From Paenibacillus faecis (GTDB lineage: Bacteria > Bacillota > Bacilli > Paenibacillales > Paenibacillaceae): 64,000 nucleotides of DNA. The stretch lies in assembly GCF_008084145.1 (NCBI RefSeq), contig NZ_VSDO01000001.1, positions 1,068,840 through 1,132,839 of the forward strand, written 5' to 3'. The first letter of the stretch is position 1. Every line of letters begins with the position of its first letter. Of the stretch, positions 32,088 through 40,487 are shown one piece after another. The notes beneath the pieces are model-generated. The model worked only from the letters and a program-made list of their open reading frames with translations, searched no databases and was not told the DNA's origin. The position numbers and the translations under genes are program-made.

Positions 32088-32756
32088 TTATTCCTTCCGT
32101 TCCGTTCGGGGGCCGAAGCAGGCCAGCAGCAGGAAGGAGATCAACACCATCCAGCCCGCCCAAGCCCAGGCCGTTCCGGTATCGCCCGACTCCACAGCCA
32201 TGTAAATGGCCGTCGGCAGCGTCTGGGTTCTTCCGGGGATGTTACCGGCCAGCATCAGCGTCGCTCCAAACTCGCCAAGGGCCCGGGTAAAGGACAGCAC
32301 GAACGCGGTTGTCAAGGAACGACCGGCTAGCGGGATAGCGACCCGGAACAATAGCTGCGGCTCGGACGCCCCCATCGACCGGCCCGCGGCCAGCAGATCC
32401 CGATCGATGGAAGCGAAGCCGGCTTTGGCCGACTGATACGCCAGCGGGAAAGCAACGACGGCGGCCGCCAGGACGGCGGCCCCCCAAGTAAAGACGATCG
32501 GCAGGCCGGACAGCGCTTCAAACCACCGGCCGATAAAGCTCCTGCGTCCGAAGGCCATAAGCAGCAGGAACCCGACCACGGTAGGCGGCAGTACCATAGG
32601 AAGCATAAAGATCGTTTCAAGCACAATTTTCCCGCGAAATTTCCGTCCCGTCATAAGCCAGGCCAACCATCCGGCAAGCAAAAAGGCCAAGGTTCCGGCG
32701 AGAAGGGATACCTTAAGGGAAAGCAGAACAGGCGACCAAAACGAAGCATGCATCAT
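32088..32756 (-). CDS. modB: Molybdate ABC transporter permease
   Basis: 222 aa with five or six membrane helices and the inner-membrane EAA-type loop AAGRSMGASEPQLLFRVAIP. Also seen are the ModB signatures FMLPMVLPPTVVGF and RALGEFGATLMLAGNIPG. The ATG at 32756 lies 5 bases after the modA stop, with GGAG within the modA end. No modC ATPase follows: the next gene downstream is on the opposite strand. Confidence 0.92.
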   Translation of the reverse strand: MMHASFWSPVLLSLKVSLLAGTLAFLLAGWLAWLMTGRKFRGKIVLETIFMLPMVLPPTVVGFLLLMAFGRRSFIGRWFEALSGLPIVFTWGAAVLAAAVVAFPLAYQSAKAGFASIDRDLLAAGRSMGASEPQLLFRVAIPLAGRSLTTAFVLSFTRALGEFGATLMLAGNIPGRTQTLPTAIYMAVESGDTGTAWAWAGWMVLISFLLLACFGPRTERKE

Positions 32757-32761
32757 GCCGC

Positions 32762-33601
32762 TTACTCCGGTACCGTGAACCCGTGGTCAACAAACACTTG
32801 ACGAGCCTCCCGGGATTGCAGAAATTGCAAGAACCGGCCGGCTTCCTCTTGATGCTCGGAGGCGGACACCACGCCTGCCGGATAAAGAATAGGAGCGTGG
32901 CTTTCTTCATCGACCACGAGCCCGGTTTGGATGTTCGAAGAACCTTTCGCATCGCTTTCATAAACGAAGCCGGCATCCACGTTTCCCGATTCCACATAGG
33001 TGAGCACCTGTGTAACATCTTTGGCGAATATCATTTTGGACGAAAGCGCCTCCCATAATCCGGTATGCTCCAGCGCTTCCTTGGTGTACGCGCCGGCGGG
33101 AACCACCTCGGGTTCACCCAGAGCGATCGTCCCGAAATCCGTTTTTTTCAAATCCGCCAAGGAGGAAAGCTCGCCCGTAGCGTCGGCTGGCCGAACCAGA
33201 ACAAGCCGGTTCCGTAACAGGTCCGTTTTGCTTTCAGGCTTGATGAGCCCTTTGTCCATCAGGGCGGTCATCTGTTTTTGGCCTGCCGATAGAAACAGAT
33301 CCACGGGTGCTCCCTGCTCGATCTGCTTTTGCAGCGAACCCGATGCGCCGAAATTCATGGTCAGTCGGATATTCCGCTGTTCCTTTTCAAAGAGCGGAGC
33401 GATCTCCTCCAGACTCTCTTTTAAACTGGCCGCCGCCGAAATAGTCAGCGTAACGGTCGCTGCCGTTTCGGAGTCGGATGCCGCCTGTTGTGTGGCCGCC
33501 TTATCGGACGGTACGCCGCAAGAGGTTAGGAGTCCGATGACAACCATTAAAATAAATACAAGCGTACTTCCACGGAAACGGGAACCAGAGAAATGCCGCA
33601 T
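32762..33601 (-). CDS. modA: Molybdate-binding lipoprotein
   Basis: 279 aa solute-binding protein. Signal peptide with lipobox LLTSC (Cys near 29), then LTISAAASLKESLEEIAPLF, FNFGAS-type FGASGSLQKQIEQGAPVDLF, LSAGQKQMTALMDKG and YVESGNVDAGFVYESDAKG, all typical of ModA. The ATG at 33601 follows GGGAGG. Divergent from a HTH/substrate-binding regulator with shared palindromes between them. First gene of modAB. Confidence 0.94.
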   Translation of the reverse strand: MRHFSGSRFRGSTLVFILMVVIGLLTSCGVPSDKAATQQAASDSETAATVTLTISAAASLKESLEEIAPLFEKEQRNIRLTMNFGASGSLQKQIEQGAPVDLFLSAGQKQMTALMDKGLIKPESKTDLLRNRLVLVRPADATGELSSLADLKKTDFGTIALGEPEVVPAGAYTKEALEHTGLWEALSSKMIFAKDVTQVLTYVESGNVDAGFVYESDAKGSSNIQTGLVVDEESHAPILYPAGVVSASEHQEEAGRFLQFLQSREARQVFVDHGFTVPE

Positions 33602-33649
33602 TTATGTATGCCTCCCATAGAATTAGATAAATATATTCTATTCTATTTT

Positions 33650-33675
33650 GTTATATTTGAATATAACTAGTTATA
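33650..33675. promoter_or_regulatory. Tandem overlapping palindromes in the modA/regulator intergenic region
   Basis: GTTATATTTGAATATAAC (33650-33667, perfect 8-bp arms, 2-base centre) overlaps TATAACTAGTTATA (33662-33675, perfect 14-bp palindrome). Three half-sites of the GTTATA/TATAAC type are thus spaced at regular intervals. The half-site resembles the TATATAAC arm of ModE sites, but the spacing differs. Best candidate operator for the adjacent regulator. Confidence 0.6.
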
Positions 33676-33709
33676 ATTAGACATAAATTCGTCAATTGGA
33701 GGTCTCCGA

Positions 33710-34708
33710 ATGAGCGAGATTTCATATACAGCCGAAGAAGTTGCCAAGCTGTTGAAAGTATCTAAATTAACGGTTTACGACCTGATCAAAAAGGGCAGCT
33801 TGCCCGCGTACCGTGTCGGGAAACAAATGCGTATCGACGCGGATGATTTGGAGCAATACAAAAGAGTAGCCAAAAGCGGGGCTGTCCCTTCCGGGCCTCA
33901 AAGCGAGCCGTTCCCCGTCGGCGGCCAGAGCCTTCCGCCGCAGCCGGCGGCGGCTTCGGACCGGCGCCTTTCCCGGGACGCTTCGCGGGTTCCGGGAACC
34001 CTGGTCATTACCGGCCAGGATCTGAGCCTCGATTTATTGGCCAAGCATCTCGAGCGGACGCAGCCGGGGCTGCGCCCCCTGCGCTCGCACGACGGAAGCC
34101 TTGATGGGCTGATCTCCATGTACCAGGGGAACAGCGACATCGTCAGCACGCATCTGCTGGACGGGAACACCGGGGAATACAATTTGCCGTATATCACCAA
34201 AATTCTGACCGGCCATTCTTACCTCGTGGTCAATTTGCTGATGCGTCAGGCCGGTCTTTACGTCCGCCGCGGAAACCCCAAACAATTAGAAACCTGGAGC
34301 GACCTCGGACGGAAGGACATCAAGCTGATCAATCGGGAGATCGGTTCCGGCGCCCGGGTGCTCCTGGACGAACAGCTGCGCTTGCACGGCATATCCCGAG
34401 CCGGGATCGATGGATATCAGGATGTGGAGACCAGCCATTTGGCGGTGGCCGGCAAAGTCGCGGCGGGACAAGCCGATGTCGGCGTAGGCATCGAAAACGC
34501 CGTATCCCTCATCAGCGAAGTCGAATTTATCCCATTAATCCAGGAAAGATACGACCTTGTTGTCCTCAAAACGGAGAGTACGGCCGCCTGGATCGAGCGG
34601 TTTCTCGATACCGTCAAATCCCCCGAATTCAGACAGGAGCTGGGCTCCTTTCAAGGTTATGATTTATCTTTAAGCGGCCAGGTTTTATACGACAGTGAAG
34701 CTCAATGA
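33710..34708 (+). CDS. HTH/periplasmic-binding-domain regulator, probably of modAB
   Basis: 332 aa. An N-terminal excisionase-type HTH (YTAEEVAKLLKVSKLTVYDL, then IKKGSLPAYRVGKQMRI, residues about 5-41), a Pro/Ser/Arg-rich linker (about 60-98), and a C-terminal PBP-like domain. The last has VITGQDLSLDLLAKHLE, DGLISMYQGNSDIVSTHLLDG, then INREIGSGARVLLDEQL and AAGQADVGVGIENA. This architecture is known as a one-component regulator sensing a small ligand such as molybdate or tungstate. The ATG at 33710 follows GGAGG. Divergent from modA. Confidence 0.85.
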   Translation: MSEISYTAEEVAKLLKVSKLTVYDLIKKGSLPAYRVGKQMRIDADDLEQYKRVAKSGAVPSGPQSEPFPVGGQSLPPQPAAASDRRLSRDASRVPGTLVITGQDLSLDLLAKHLERTQPGLRPLRSHDGSLDGLISMYQGNSDIVSTHLLDGNTGEYNLPYITKILTGHSYLVVNLLMRQAGLYVRRGNPKQLETWSDLGRKDIKLINREIGSGARVLLDEQLRLHGISRAGIDGYQDVETSHLAVAGKVAAGQADVGVGIENAVSLISEVEFIPLIQERYDLVVLKTESTAAWIERFLDTVKSPEFRQELGSFQGYDLSLSGQVLYDSEAQ

Positions 34709-34766
34709 ATACATGGGTTGATGAATGACGGCTCATGCGGAAGGAATAGCGGACTTTATGGGGCAC

Positions 34767-34893
34767 TAGCGTTGCATTAAAACTGATAATGGGTGCTGCC
34801 TATCCGCAATCGTTCTTGCCGCCTGTTATAATAGCGGCGTTTGGGGCCGTTATTTCGCCCCGATTTGCGTTTTCGGGTAAAATAGCGGCCAAA
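34767..34893. repeat. Dispersed intergenic repeat, copy B
   Basis: Matches 10782-10905 over about 125 bases with scattered substitutions and small indels. Shared landmarks: GCGTTGCATTAAA, GGTGCTGCCT, CGCAAT, TTGCCGCC, ATAATAGCGG, GGCCGTTATTTCG and AAAATAGCGGCC. Not coding in either copy as far as I can see. Confidence 0.6.
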
Positions 34894-35030
34894 AAGGGCC
34901 TTATTTCACTGATGCGGGTCCAAAAATCAGGGGTTCTGCCCGGTTTTCCCTAAAATAAGGCCCCAAAAGACCGCTATTTCTGAGCGAAGGGACGAATTCG
35001 ACAAAATAAGGCCGCAAATGACCCTTATCC
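34828..35030. repeat. Cluster of four 28-bp imperfect palindromes
   Basis: Units at 34828-34855, 34879-34906, 34952-34979 and 35003-35030. Each has a left arm of the AAAATA(A/G)(G/C)(C/G)GCC type, a short middle and a right arm of the GRCCGYTATTT/GGCCTTATTT type. Start-to-start spacing is 51, 73, 51. All can form hairpins with AT-rich bases and GC-rich tops. A related unit is at about 10843-10865. Confidence 0.6.
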
Positions 35031-35106
35031 TCCCGCCAGGCTTCAAAGGGAGGAGATTACGGCCATTAGACCCTTCGGGCTAACGCTACACCAATTCCTA
35101 TTTTTG

Positions 35107-35146
35107 AAAAAAAGCAGCGACCCTCCGTACGGAAGGATCGCTGCTT
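35107..35146 (-). terminator. Terminator of the 5'-3' exonuclease gene
   Basis: AAGCAGCGA (35112-35120) pairs with TCGCTGCTT (35138-35146) with an inner CCT/AGG stem; a run of seven T follows on the minus strand. Confidence 0.85.
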
Positions 35147-35182
35147 TTCATTTATCCAAAAGCGTCTGCCACTTGTCCAAGG

Positions 35183-36079
35183 TCATGGCGTGGCCGCCAG
35201 TCCCATCCACGAAACGATGCTGGACATTTCGAGCTCCTCGAATTTGGAAGCGACCGCGGCCGCGTTCATGACAAAGCGGCATTCGTCGACGCCGCACGCC
35301 AATTCCACATCGCAGCGGATCTCCGCCAGCCGTCTTGACAGATGCAGCATGTCCAAGTCGTTCTCAATCTTGGTCCGGACCGATTTGGACAAAGCGTCCA
35401 AGTTGGCCAGAATCCCCTCGACCGACCCGTGCTCCTGGACAAGCTTCAGCGCGGTTTTCTCGCCGATGCCGCGCACGCCGGGATAATTGTCGCTGGTATC
35501 GCCCATCAGGCCTTTCAAATCTATAATCTGGCGGGGAACCAGTTGTTTCTCTTCCATCAGGGTTTCCGGCGTGTAGACCATATAGTTGCCGTGGCCCTTT
35601 TTCATAATAATGACGCTTGTCCGCTCATTCACCAACTGCAGCATGTCATGGTCCCCCGTGAGGATGAGAACCTCCATCTCCGGGCTGAACCTGGCGGCCA
35701 GCGTACCGATGCAATCGTCCGCTTCATAACCCGGGCTGCTGATATTGGGAATCCCCAAGCTTTCCATAACGTCCCGTATGATCGAAAACTGCGGAATCAG
35801 CTCATCCGGCGCCTCCGAGCGGTTGCCTTTATAAGCCGCAAACTGCTCCGTCCGGAACGTTTTGCTGCCCAGATCCCAACAGCAGGCGATATGCGACGGG
35901 GAAAACTTTTGGACCGCGTCCCAAAAATACCGCATAAATCCATAAACCGCATTCGTAGGCAGCCCCGCTTTGGTGCGCCGGATATAACCCGTGGCCGCCG
36001 AAGCATAATAGGCTCGGAACATCAAGGCCATCCCGTCAACCAGCAGAATGCTCTCCCGTCCGCTTTGTCCGGTGTTCAT
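35183..36079 (-). CDS. 5'-3' exonuclease, free-standing PolA N-terminal-type (YpcP-like)
   Basis: 298 aa FEN/Taq-type flap nuclease. LLVDGMALMFRAYYA at the N terminus, CCWDLGSKTFRTEQFAAYKG, GYEADDCIGTLAARF and LILTGDHDMLQLV supply the metal-binding acidic residues. DLKGLMGDTSDNYPGVRGIG, then EKTALKLVQEHGS is the helix-hairpin-helix DNA-binding part. Probably removes RNA primers and flaps together with or instead of the PolA domain. The ATG at 36079 has GGAAG ahead. Single gene with a strong terminator. Confidence 0.92.
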   Translation of the reverse strand: MNTGQSGRESILLVDGMALMFRAYYASAATGYIRRTKAGLPTNAVYGFMRYFWDAVQKFSPSHIACCWDLGSKTFRTEQFAAYKGNRSEAPDELIPQFSIIRDVMESLGIPNISSPGYEADDCIGTLAARFSPEMEVLILTGDHDMLQLVNERTSVIIMKKGHGNYMVYTPETLMEEKQLVPRQIIDLKGLMGDTSDNYPGVRGIGEKTALKLVQEHGSVEGILANLDALSKSVRTKIENDLDMLHLSRRLAEIRCDVELACGVDECRFVMNAAAVASKFEELEMSSIVSWMGLAATP

Positions 36080-36125
36080 GATTTCGCTCGCTTCCTTTCT
36101 TCGTAAATTGGTCTCATGATTACGC

Positions 36126-36485
36126 CTATCCCCATGCCTTCTCGAACATGTCCTCCTTGAAGCCGACGGTCGCCTGCTTGCCGTCCGTCACCAGCGGGCG
36201 TTTGATCAGCATTCCGTTCGAGGCGAGCAGGGCCAGCTGCTCTTCCCGCGACATGGCGGGCAACCGGTCTTTCAGCCCCATTTCACGGTAGACATCGCCG
36301 CTGGTATTGAAAAATTTCTTCAATTCCAGACCGCTCAGCGAAATCATTTCCTCCAATTCTTCCACGTTCGGAGGCGTCTCCTTAATGTTCCGCGAGTCCA
36401 ACGTATAGCCCTGGCCCTCCAGCCATTTCACGGCTTTGCGGCAGGTGCCGCAGGGCGGGTATTGATAAACCTTCAATTTTTTCAT
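36126..36485 (-). CDS. ArsC/Spx-family thioredoxin-fold protein (YusI-like)
   Basis: 119 aa. Redox-type CXXC is CGTC at 12-15 (QYPPCGTCRKAVKWL). Then LKKFFNTSGDVYREMGLKD and GMLIKRPLVTDGKQATVGF, the arsenate-reductase/Spx signature. The RPL segment is present, as in true ArsC-like members. Could be a thiol oxidoreductase or a stress regulator; Spx proper starts differently and is longer. The ATG at 36485 follows GGAGG. Confidence 0.85.
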   Translation of the reverse strand: MKKLKVYQYPPCGTCRKAVKWLEGQGYTLDSRNIKETPPNVEELEEMISLSGLELKKFFNTSGDVYREMGLKDRLPAMSREEQLALLASNGMLIKRPLVTDGKQATVGFKEDMFEKAWG

Positions 36486-36507
36486 CCGAATGATTCCTCC
36501 TGCTAGC

Positions 36508-37476
36508 TTAACTATCTAAATCCTGCAGCTTTCGCCGCAAGTTCTCCATATCCTCGGGCAGGGGCACGCGAAAAAGCAGCTCCTCCCCCGTAAGGGGATG
36601 GCGAAACCCCAGTTCGGAAGCGTGAAGGGCCTGACGTTGAATAGCGCCGTCGAACGGCCCGGAATCCCCGGGCGGTTGAACAACAGGGAGTTGGCCCCTG
36701 CCGCCGGTTCCCGTATACATCTTGTCCCCGATCAAGGGATGATCGATCGAGGTCATATGGACGCGGATCTGATGCGTCCTGCCCGTGCCAAGGCGAAGGT
36801 CCACCATAGCGCCCAGCGCGTAGCATTCGGAGACCTTGTAAAAGGTCACCGCCGGATACCCGGCCGGAGTCACGATACGGCGATGCGGCTCCTGTGGATC
36901 CCGATCGATCGGACCGTCGATCACCCCTTCGTCCGGCCGCGGGCATCCGTAAACGAATGCCGTATACTTTTTGGTCACCTTTCCCGCGATGAGCTGTTCG
37001 GAAATATGCTGATGGATATAGGCGTTTTTCGCGATCGCCACCAGTCCGCTGGTCTCCTGGTCCAGCCGATGAACGGGGCGAAAGCGGACCTTCTCCCCTT
37101 TTTCCCGCCAATAGTACACCACTCCGTTCGCCAGCGTATCCGTATAATGGCCGTGGGTCGGATGAACGATCACGCCGGGCGCCTTGTTGACGATCAGAAG
37201 CGCATCATCCTCAAATACGATGTCAAACGGAATCGGCTGCGGCAAAATATCGTCCGACACCTCCTGCTCCAGGGAGATGGCGACCAGATCGCCGGCTTTG
37301 ACCGGGACGCTGATATAAACCCGTTCTCCATTGAGCATGACGCCGCGCTCCGTCAGTTTGATGCGCGACAACAGCTTGCGGGAAACGCCGAGCTTCCGCT
37401 GCAGGACGGTTTTAAGCAGCCAGCCGTCTTCCTTTTCGGTCACGGTGTACGTAATCGGTTTATAGTAAGCGCTCAT
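36508..37476 (-). CDS. RluA-family pseudouridine synthase
   Basis: 322 aa. An S4-like N-terminal RNA-binding segment (LQRKLGVSRKLLSRIKLTER, then GVMLNGERVYI) precedes the catalytic domain with HRLDQETSGLVAIAKN, whose Asp is the nucleophile. Further motifs are VTKKYTAFVYG and RLGTGRTHQIRVHMTSIDHP. Acts on rRNA or tRNA uridines; the exact target cannot be read from sequence. The ATG at 37476 overlaps the upstream cobalamin adenosyltransferase stop by four bases. Confidence 0.93.
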   Translation of the reverse strand: MSAYYKPITYTVTEKEDGWLLKTVLQRKLGVSRKLLSRIKLTERGVMLNGERVYISVPVKAGDLVAISLEQEVSDDILPQPIPFDIVFEDDALLIVNKAPGVIVHPTHGHYTDTLANGVVYYWREKGEKVRFRPVHRLDQETSGLVAIAKNAYIHQHISEQLIAGKVTKKYTAFVYGCPRPDEGVIDGPIDRDPQEPHRRIVTPAGYPAVTFYKVSECYALGAMVDLRLGTGRTHQIRVHMTSIDHPLIGDKMYTGTGGRGQLPVVQPPGDSGPFDGAIQRQALHASELGFRHPLTGEELLFRVPLPEDMENLRRKLQDLDS

Positions 37477-38042
37477 GATTTTCTGCCGAACACCTTCGCA
37501 CTGCGCACGTATTCCACATCCGGGGTCTGCTGGCGGGCATTGGCGGTCCGGGCGGCCGCAAAGAAAAAGTCCGAGAGGCGGTTCAAATACTTAATCGCTT
37601 CCCAGTTCACATCCATTTTCTTGCTCAACGACACCGCTTGCCGTTCGGCCCGGCGGCAGACCGTTCTGCATACGTGCAGCGCGGAGGATAAAGCCGTCCC
37701 GCCCGGCAGAATAAACTTCTCGAGCGGAGGATTCTCCGCTTGATAACGATCGATCCAGGACTCCAGCCGCTCCGCCAAATCGGCTCCGACCTTATAAGGA
37801 CGCTCACCGAGCTTGGCATAGGCAAGGTCGGATCCGCAATCGAACAATTCCTGCTGAATCTGCTCCAAATCTTGCTTCAAATCGGCAAATAACGTGTCAT
37901 CGGCATAGCTCCCCGCCAAGCCGACAAAGCTGTTCAATTCGTCGATCGTGCCATAGGCCTCAACCTGGATATCGTCCTTGTCGACCCGTCCGCCGATCAC
38001 CGAGGTTTGCCCCTGATCCCCGGTTCTTGTGTAAATCGCCAT
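37473..38042 (-). CDS. PduO-type cob(I)alamin adenosyltransferase
   Basis: 189 aa. IYTRTGDQGQTSVIGG near the N terminus binds ATP. YGTIDELNSFVGLA, FILPGGTALSSALHVCRTVC and RRAERQAVSL, then NRLSDFFFAAART, complete the PduO signature. Makes adenosylcobalamin. The ATG at 38042 follows GGGGG about 7 bases away; a longer start at 38072 is rejected because this site would be inside it. First in a two-gene unit with the pseudouridine synthase. Confidence 0.93.
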   Translation of the reverse strand: MAIYTRTGDQGQTSVIGGRVDKDDIQVEAYGTIDELNSFVGLAGSYADDTLFADLKQDLEQIQQELFDCGSDLAYAKLGERPYKVGADLAERLESWIDRYQAENPPLEKFILPGGTALSSALHVCRTVCRRAERQAVSLSKKMDVNWEAIKYLNRLSDFFFAAARTANARQQTPDVEYVRSAKVFGRKS

Positions 38043-38085
38043 ATGGATAGCCCCCTTTTTCCTATGTTCCAATATACCACAAATT

Positions 38086-38116
38086 TAAAAAAGAAGATCC
38101 TTGAAGGATCTTCTTT
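38086..38116 (-). terminator. Terminator of the Spo0E-like gene
   Basis: AAAGAAGATCCTT (38090-38102) pairs with AAGGATCTTCTTT (38104-38116); the minus strand ends in six T. It isolates the Spo0E-like gene from pduO. Confidence 0.8.
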
Positions 38117-38167
38117 AATATGATTTGGATATCACTATGTTCCGGTTCGCGGCCAGCCTGCAAACGG

Positions 38168-38437
38168 CTATCTGCCCTCCCGGCGGATCTTCATAAACTC
38201 ATTGATCTTCAAATCCAGCAAGCTGCTGATTTCAATTACGATATCCGAAGTGAACGAGTTCTCCTGCTGAAAAAGCATCTCCATTTTACTCCGCAGCAAA
38301 TGGATTTCATCCTCCAAGGAAATTGCTTGTGGTGAAGCCTTGCGATCGACTTCGTCTATCCATTGGTTCGATTGATTGCCTCCAGCGATCACAATCCCGG
38401 CCATTTCAAGGGGTATATTGTATTCACCACAACCCAA
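38168..38437 (-). CDS. Spo0E-family aspartyl-phosphate phosphatase
   Basis: 89 aa. The C-terminal half has the family signature: IHLLRSKMEMLF, then DIVIEISSLLDLKINEFMKI, with the SxxLDxxIN core that contacts Spo0A~P. In Bacillus such proteins dephosphorylate Spo0A~P and delay sporulation. The N-terminal 35 residues are longer than usual. TTG at 38437 with GGGAGGG ahead is the likely start; an internal ATG (M12) is an alternative. Confidence 0.78.
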   Translation of the reverse strand: MGCGEYNIPLEMAGIVIAGGNQSNQWIDEVDRKASPQAISLEDEIHLLRSKMEMLFQQENSFTSDIVIEISSLLDLKINEFMKIRREGR

Positions 38438-38564
38438 ATGTATCCCTCCCTGAGAAATTAAACCTCTTCCAAAAAGAAATTATACCATGCCAATTGGACA
38501 GGGATCAATTAAAAAATGAAAGAAATGTTAATTAGCCCCATTTCTCCGGCAGGTTCGCTACGAC

Positions 38565-39776
38565 TCAGCCTTGTTTCAGTTTGTGAATAAACTCGCCCAT
38601 GCGATGCAGCGCTTCGCTGATCTGCGATACGGAAGTCGCGTACGAGCAGCGGAGGAAGCCTTCGCCTCCCGCACCGAACACATTCCCCGGAACGGCCGCC
38701 ACCTTCGCTTCCAACAACAGCTTCGTCGCAAATTCATCCGAGCTCAAACCCGTCGATGCGATGCTCGGGAACGCATAAAACGCCCCCTGCGGCTCATGGC
38801 AGGTCAGACCGATATCCCGAAGCCCCTGCACGATCAATCTTCTCCGCTGGTTATAGGATTCGACCATATGGTCCTTCTCCTGCAGCCCGTTTTTCAATGC
38901 CTCCAACGCGGCCACCTGCCCCATGACGGGGGCGCACATGACGGTGTATTGGTGGATTTTCAACATGGCGTAAATCAGATCGGGGTGTCCGCAAGCGTAA
39001 CCCATGCGCCAGCCGGTCATGGCAAAGGCTTTGGAGAAGCCGTTCACCAGGATCGTCCGGTCCTTCATTCCCGGAATGGAGGCGAAGCTGACATGCTTCT
39101 CTCCATAGGTCAATTCCGAATAAATTTCATCGGAAATCACGATCAGGTCGTTCTCTTCGACGATCTTGGCAATCGGCAGCCAATCTTCATAACTCATGAT
39201 TCCGCCGGTCGGATTGCTCGGGTAGTTCAAGATCAGCACTTTCGATTTCGGCGTAATCTTGGCTTTAAGCTGTTCCGCTCTCAGCTTGAAATTGTCCTCG
39301 GCAAAGGTTTCGATTTCCACGGAAACCCCGCCTCCGACCTGGGTGATCGGCGAATAGGAGATATAGCAAGGAACCGGGACCAGAATCTCGTCGCCGGGTA
39401 CGATTAAAGCGCGAAGAGCGAGATCGATCGCCTCGCTGGCCCCCACCGTTACCAAAATTTCATCTTTCGGATCATATTTCACGGAATAGCTGTTATACAA
39501 ATATTCGGCGATCGCTTCGCGGAGTTCGGGAGTTCCCGCGTTGCTGGTATAGCTGGTGAACCCCCGTTCCAAGGAGTAGACGCACGCCTCTCTCACATGC
39601 CACGGGGTGATAAAATCGGGCTCGCCTACGCCCAGCGTAATGATATCCTTATTGCCGCTGGCGAGATCGAAAAAACGCCGGATGCCCGAAGGCTGAATTT
39701 CCCTTACCCGCGGCGCCAGGTAGGATGTCATGGATTTGCCGGCCGTTTCTGCCTGTCCTTGTGATTGTACACTCAT
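38565..39776 (-). CDS. Class I/II PLP aminotransferase (PatA/YugH-like)
   Basis: 403 aa. TLGVGEPDFITPWHVREA, SNAGTPELREAIAEYL, then VTVGASEAIDLALRAL and LNYPSNPTGGIMSYEDW are typical of the aspartate/alanine aminotransferase family. The PLP lysine lies in NGFSKAFAMTGWRMGYACG. The ATG at 39776 follows GGAAGT. It is 13 bases downstream of an Lrp-type regulator, a conserved pairing (yugH-yugG in Bacillus). Substrates are not determined. Confidence 0.92.
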   Translation of the reverse strand: MSVQSQGQAETAGKSMTSYLAPRVREIQPSGIRRFFDLASGNKDIITLGVGEPDFITPWHVREACVYSLERGFTSYTSNAGTPELREAIAEYLYNSYSVKYDPKDEILVTVGASEAIDLALRALIVPGDEILVPVPCYISYSPITQVGGGVSVEIETFAEDNFKLRAEQLKAKITPKSKVLILNYPSNPTGGIMSYEDWLPIAKIVEENDLIVISDEIYSELTYGEKHVSFASIPGMKDRTILVNGFSKAFAMTGWRMGYACGHPDLIYAMLKIHQYTVMCAPVMGQVAALEALKNGLQEKDHMVESYNQRRRLIVQGLRDIGLTCHEPQGAFYAFPSIASTGLSSDEFATKLLLEAKVAAVPGNVFGAGGEGFLRCSYATSVSQISEALHRMGEFIHKLKQG

Positions 39777-39789
39777 ACTATTACTTCCT

Positions 39790-40290
39790 TTACGGAGAGA
39801 TCATCAGGCGGCGGTCTTCTTCAGGGTCTTCGAAAATGATGCCGTCCTGCTTATATTTTTTAAGAATAAAGTGCGTTTTTGTGGAAAGTACGGATTCCAG
39901 CGGAGACAGCTTGTCGGAAACAAAGCTGGCCACCTCTTTCAAATTGCGTCCCTCGACTTCGACCAACAGGTCATAGGCACCGGACATGAGATACACGGAC
40001 TTGACCTGCGGGAAAAGATAGACCCGTTCCGCAATCGCTTCAAAGCCCCGGCCCCGCTCGGGTGTAATCTGTACCTCGATCAGCGCCGTCACTTTCTCAT
40101 CATCCAATTTACTGGAATTGATGACGGTCGCGTATTTTACAATGACATGATCCTCTTCCAGTTCCGCGATGGCTGCCGTAACCTCTTCGGAGGTTACACC
40201 GAGCAGGGTTGCCAGCAGTTTCGGATCCCGGCGGGCGTCCTCTTTCAGAAGATCCAGCACTTTCAGCTTCAATTCGCTCAATTGTTTCAT
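39790..40290 (-). CDS. Lrp/AsnC-family transcriptional regulator
   Basis: 166 aa. N-terminal winged HTH (LKVLDLLKEDARRDPKLLAT, then LLGVTSEEVTAAIAELE, about 7-43) and a C-terminal RAM/AsnC ligand domain (VTALIEVQITPERG, YLMSGAYDLLVEVEGRNLKE). The ATG at 40290 follows GGAGG. It precedes the aminotransferase in the same unit, suggesting amino-acid-dependent control of that enzyme (inference). Confidence 0.92.
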   Translation of the reverse strand: MKQLSELKLKVLDLLKEDARRDPKLLATLLGVTSEEVTAAIAELEEDHVIVKYATVINSSKLDDEKVTALIEVQITPERGRGFEAIAERVYLFPQVKSVYLMSGAYDLLVEVEGRNLKEVASFVSDKLSPLESVLSTKTHFILKKYKQDGIIFEDPEEDRRLMISP

Positions 40291-40487
40291 GCCTCATCCT
40301 CCAGCGCTGTTCCGATGACCGTCTATCCTAATTCGTGCCCTCGGAATCTAAATTTAATACTTATATTACATGAAATTGGGCATCCTGCAAAGAAAAACGT
40401 CCGTCGCATGGAAGATTTCCAGCCCGGTTAATTTTTCCTTATCGCGGTGAATTTATGGAGAAAGGCAAAATCGAGGAGGAACCACGA

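Larger units (their letters stand above)
34709..35106. other. Noncoding stretch with palindrome cluster
   Basis: About 400 bases without a convincing gene. It holds the second copy of the dispersed repeat (34767-34893), four 28-bp palindromes (34828-35030) and a trailing GC-rich part ending in CGGGCTAACGCTACACC near 35095. TAGCGTT near the left end (34765-34771) recurs inverted near the right end (AACGCTA), so the whole block might be one mobile or palindromic element of about 325 bp. Confidence 0.5.
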
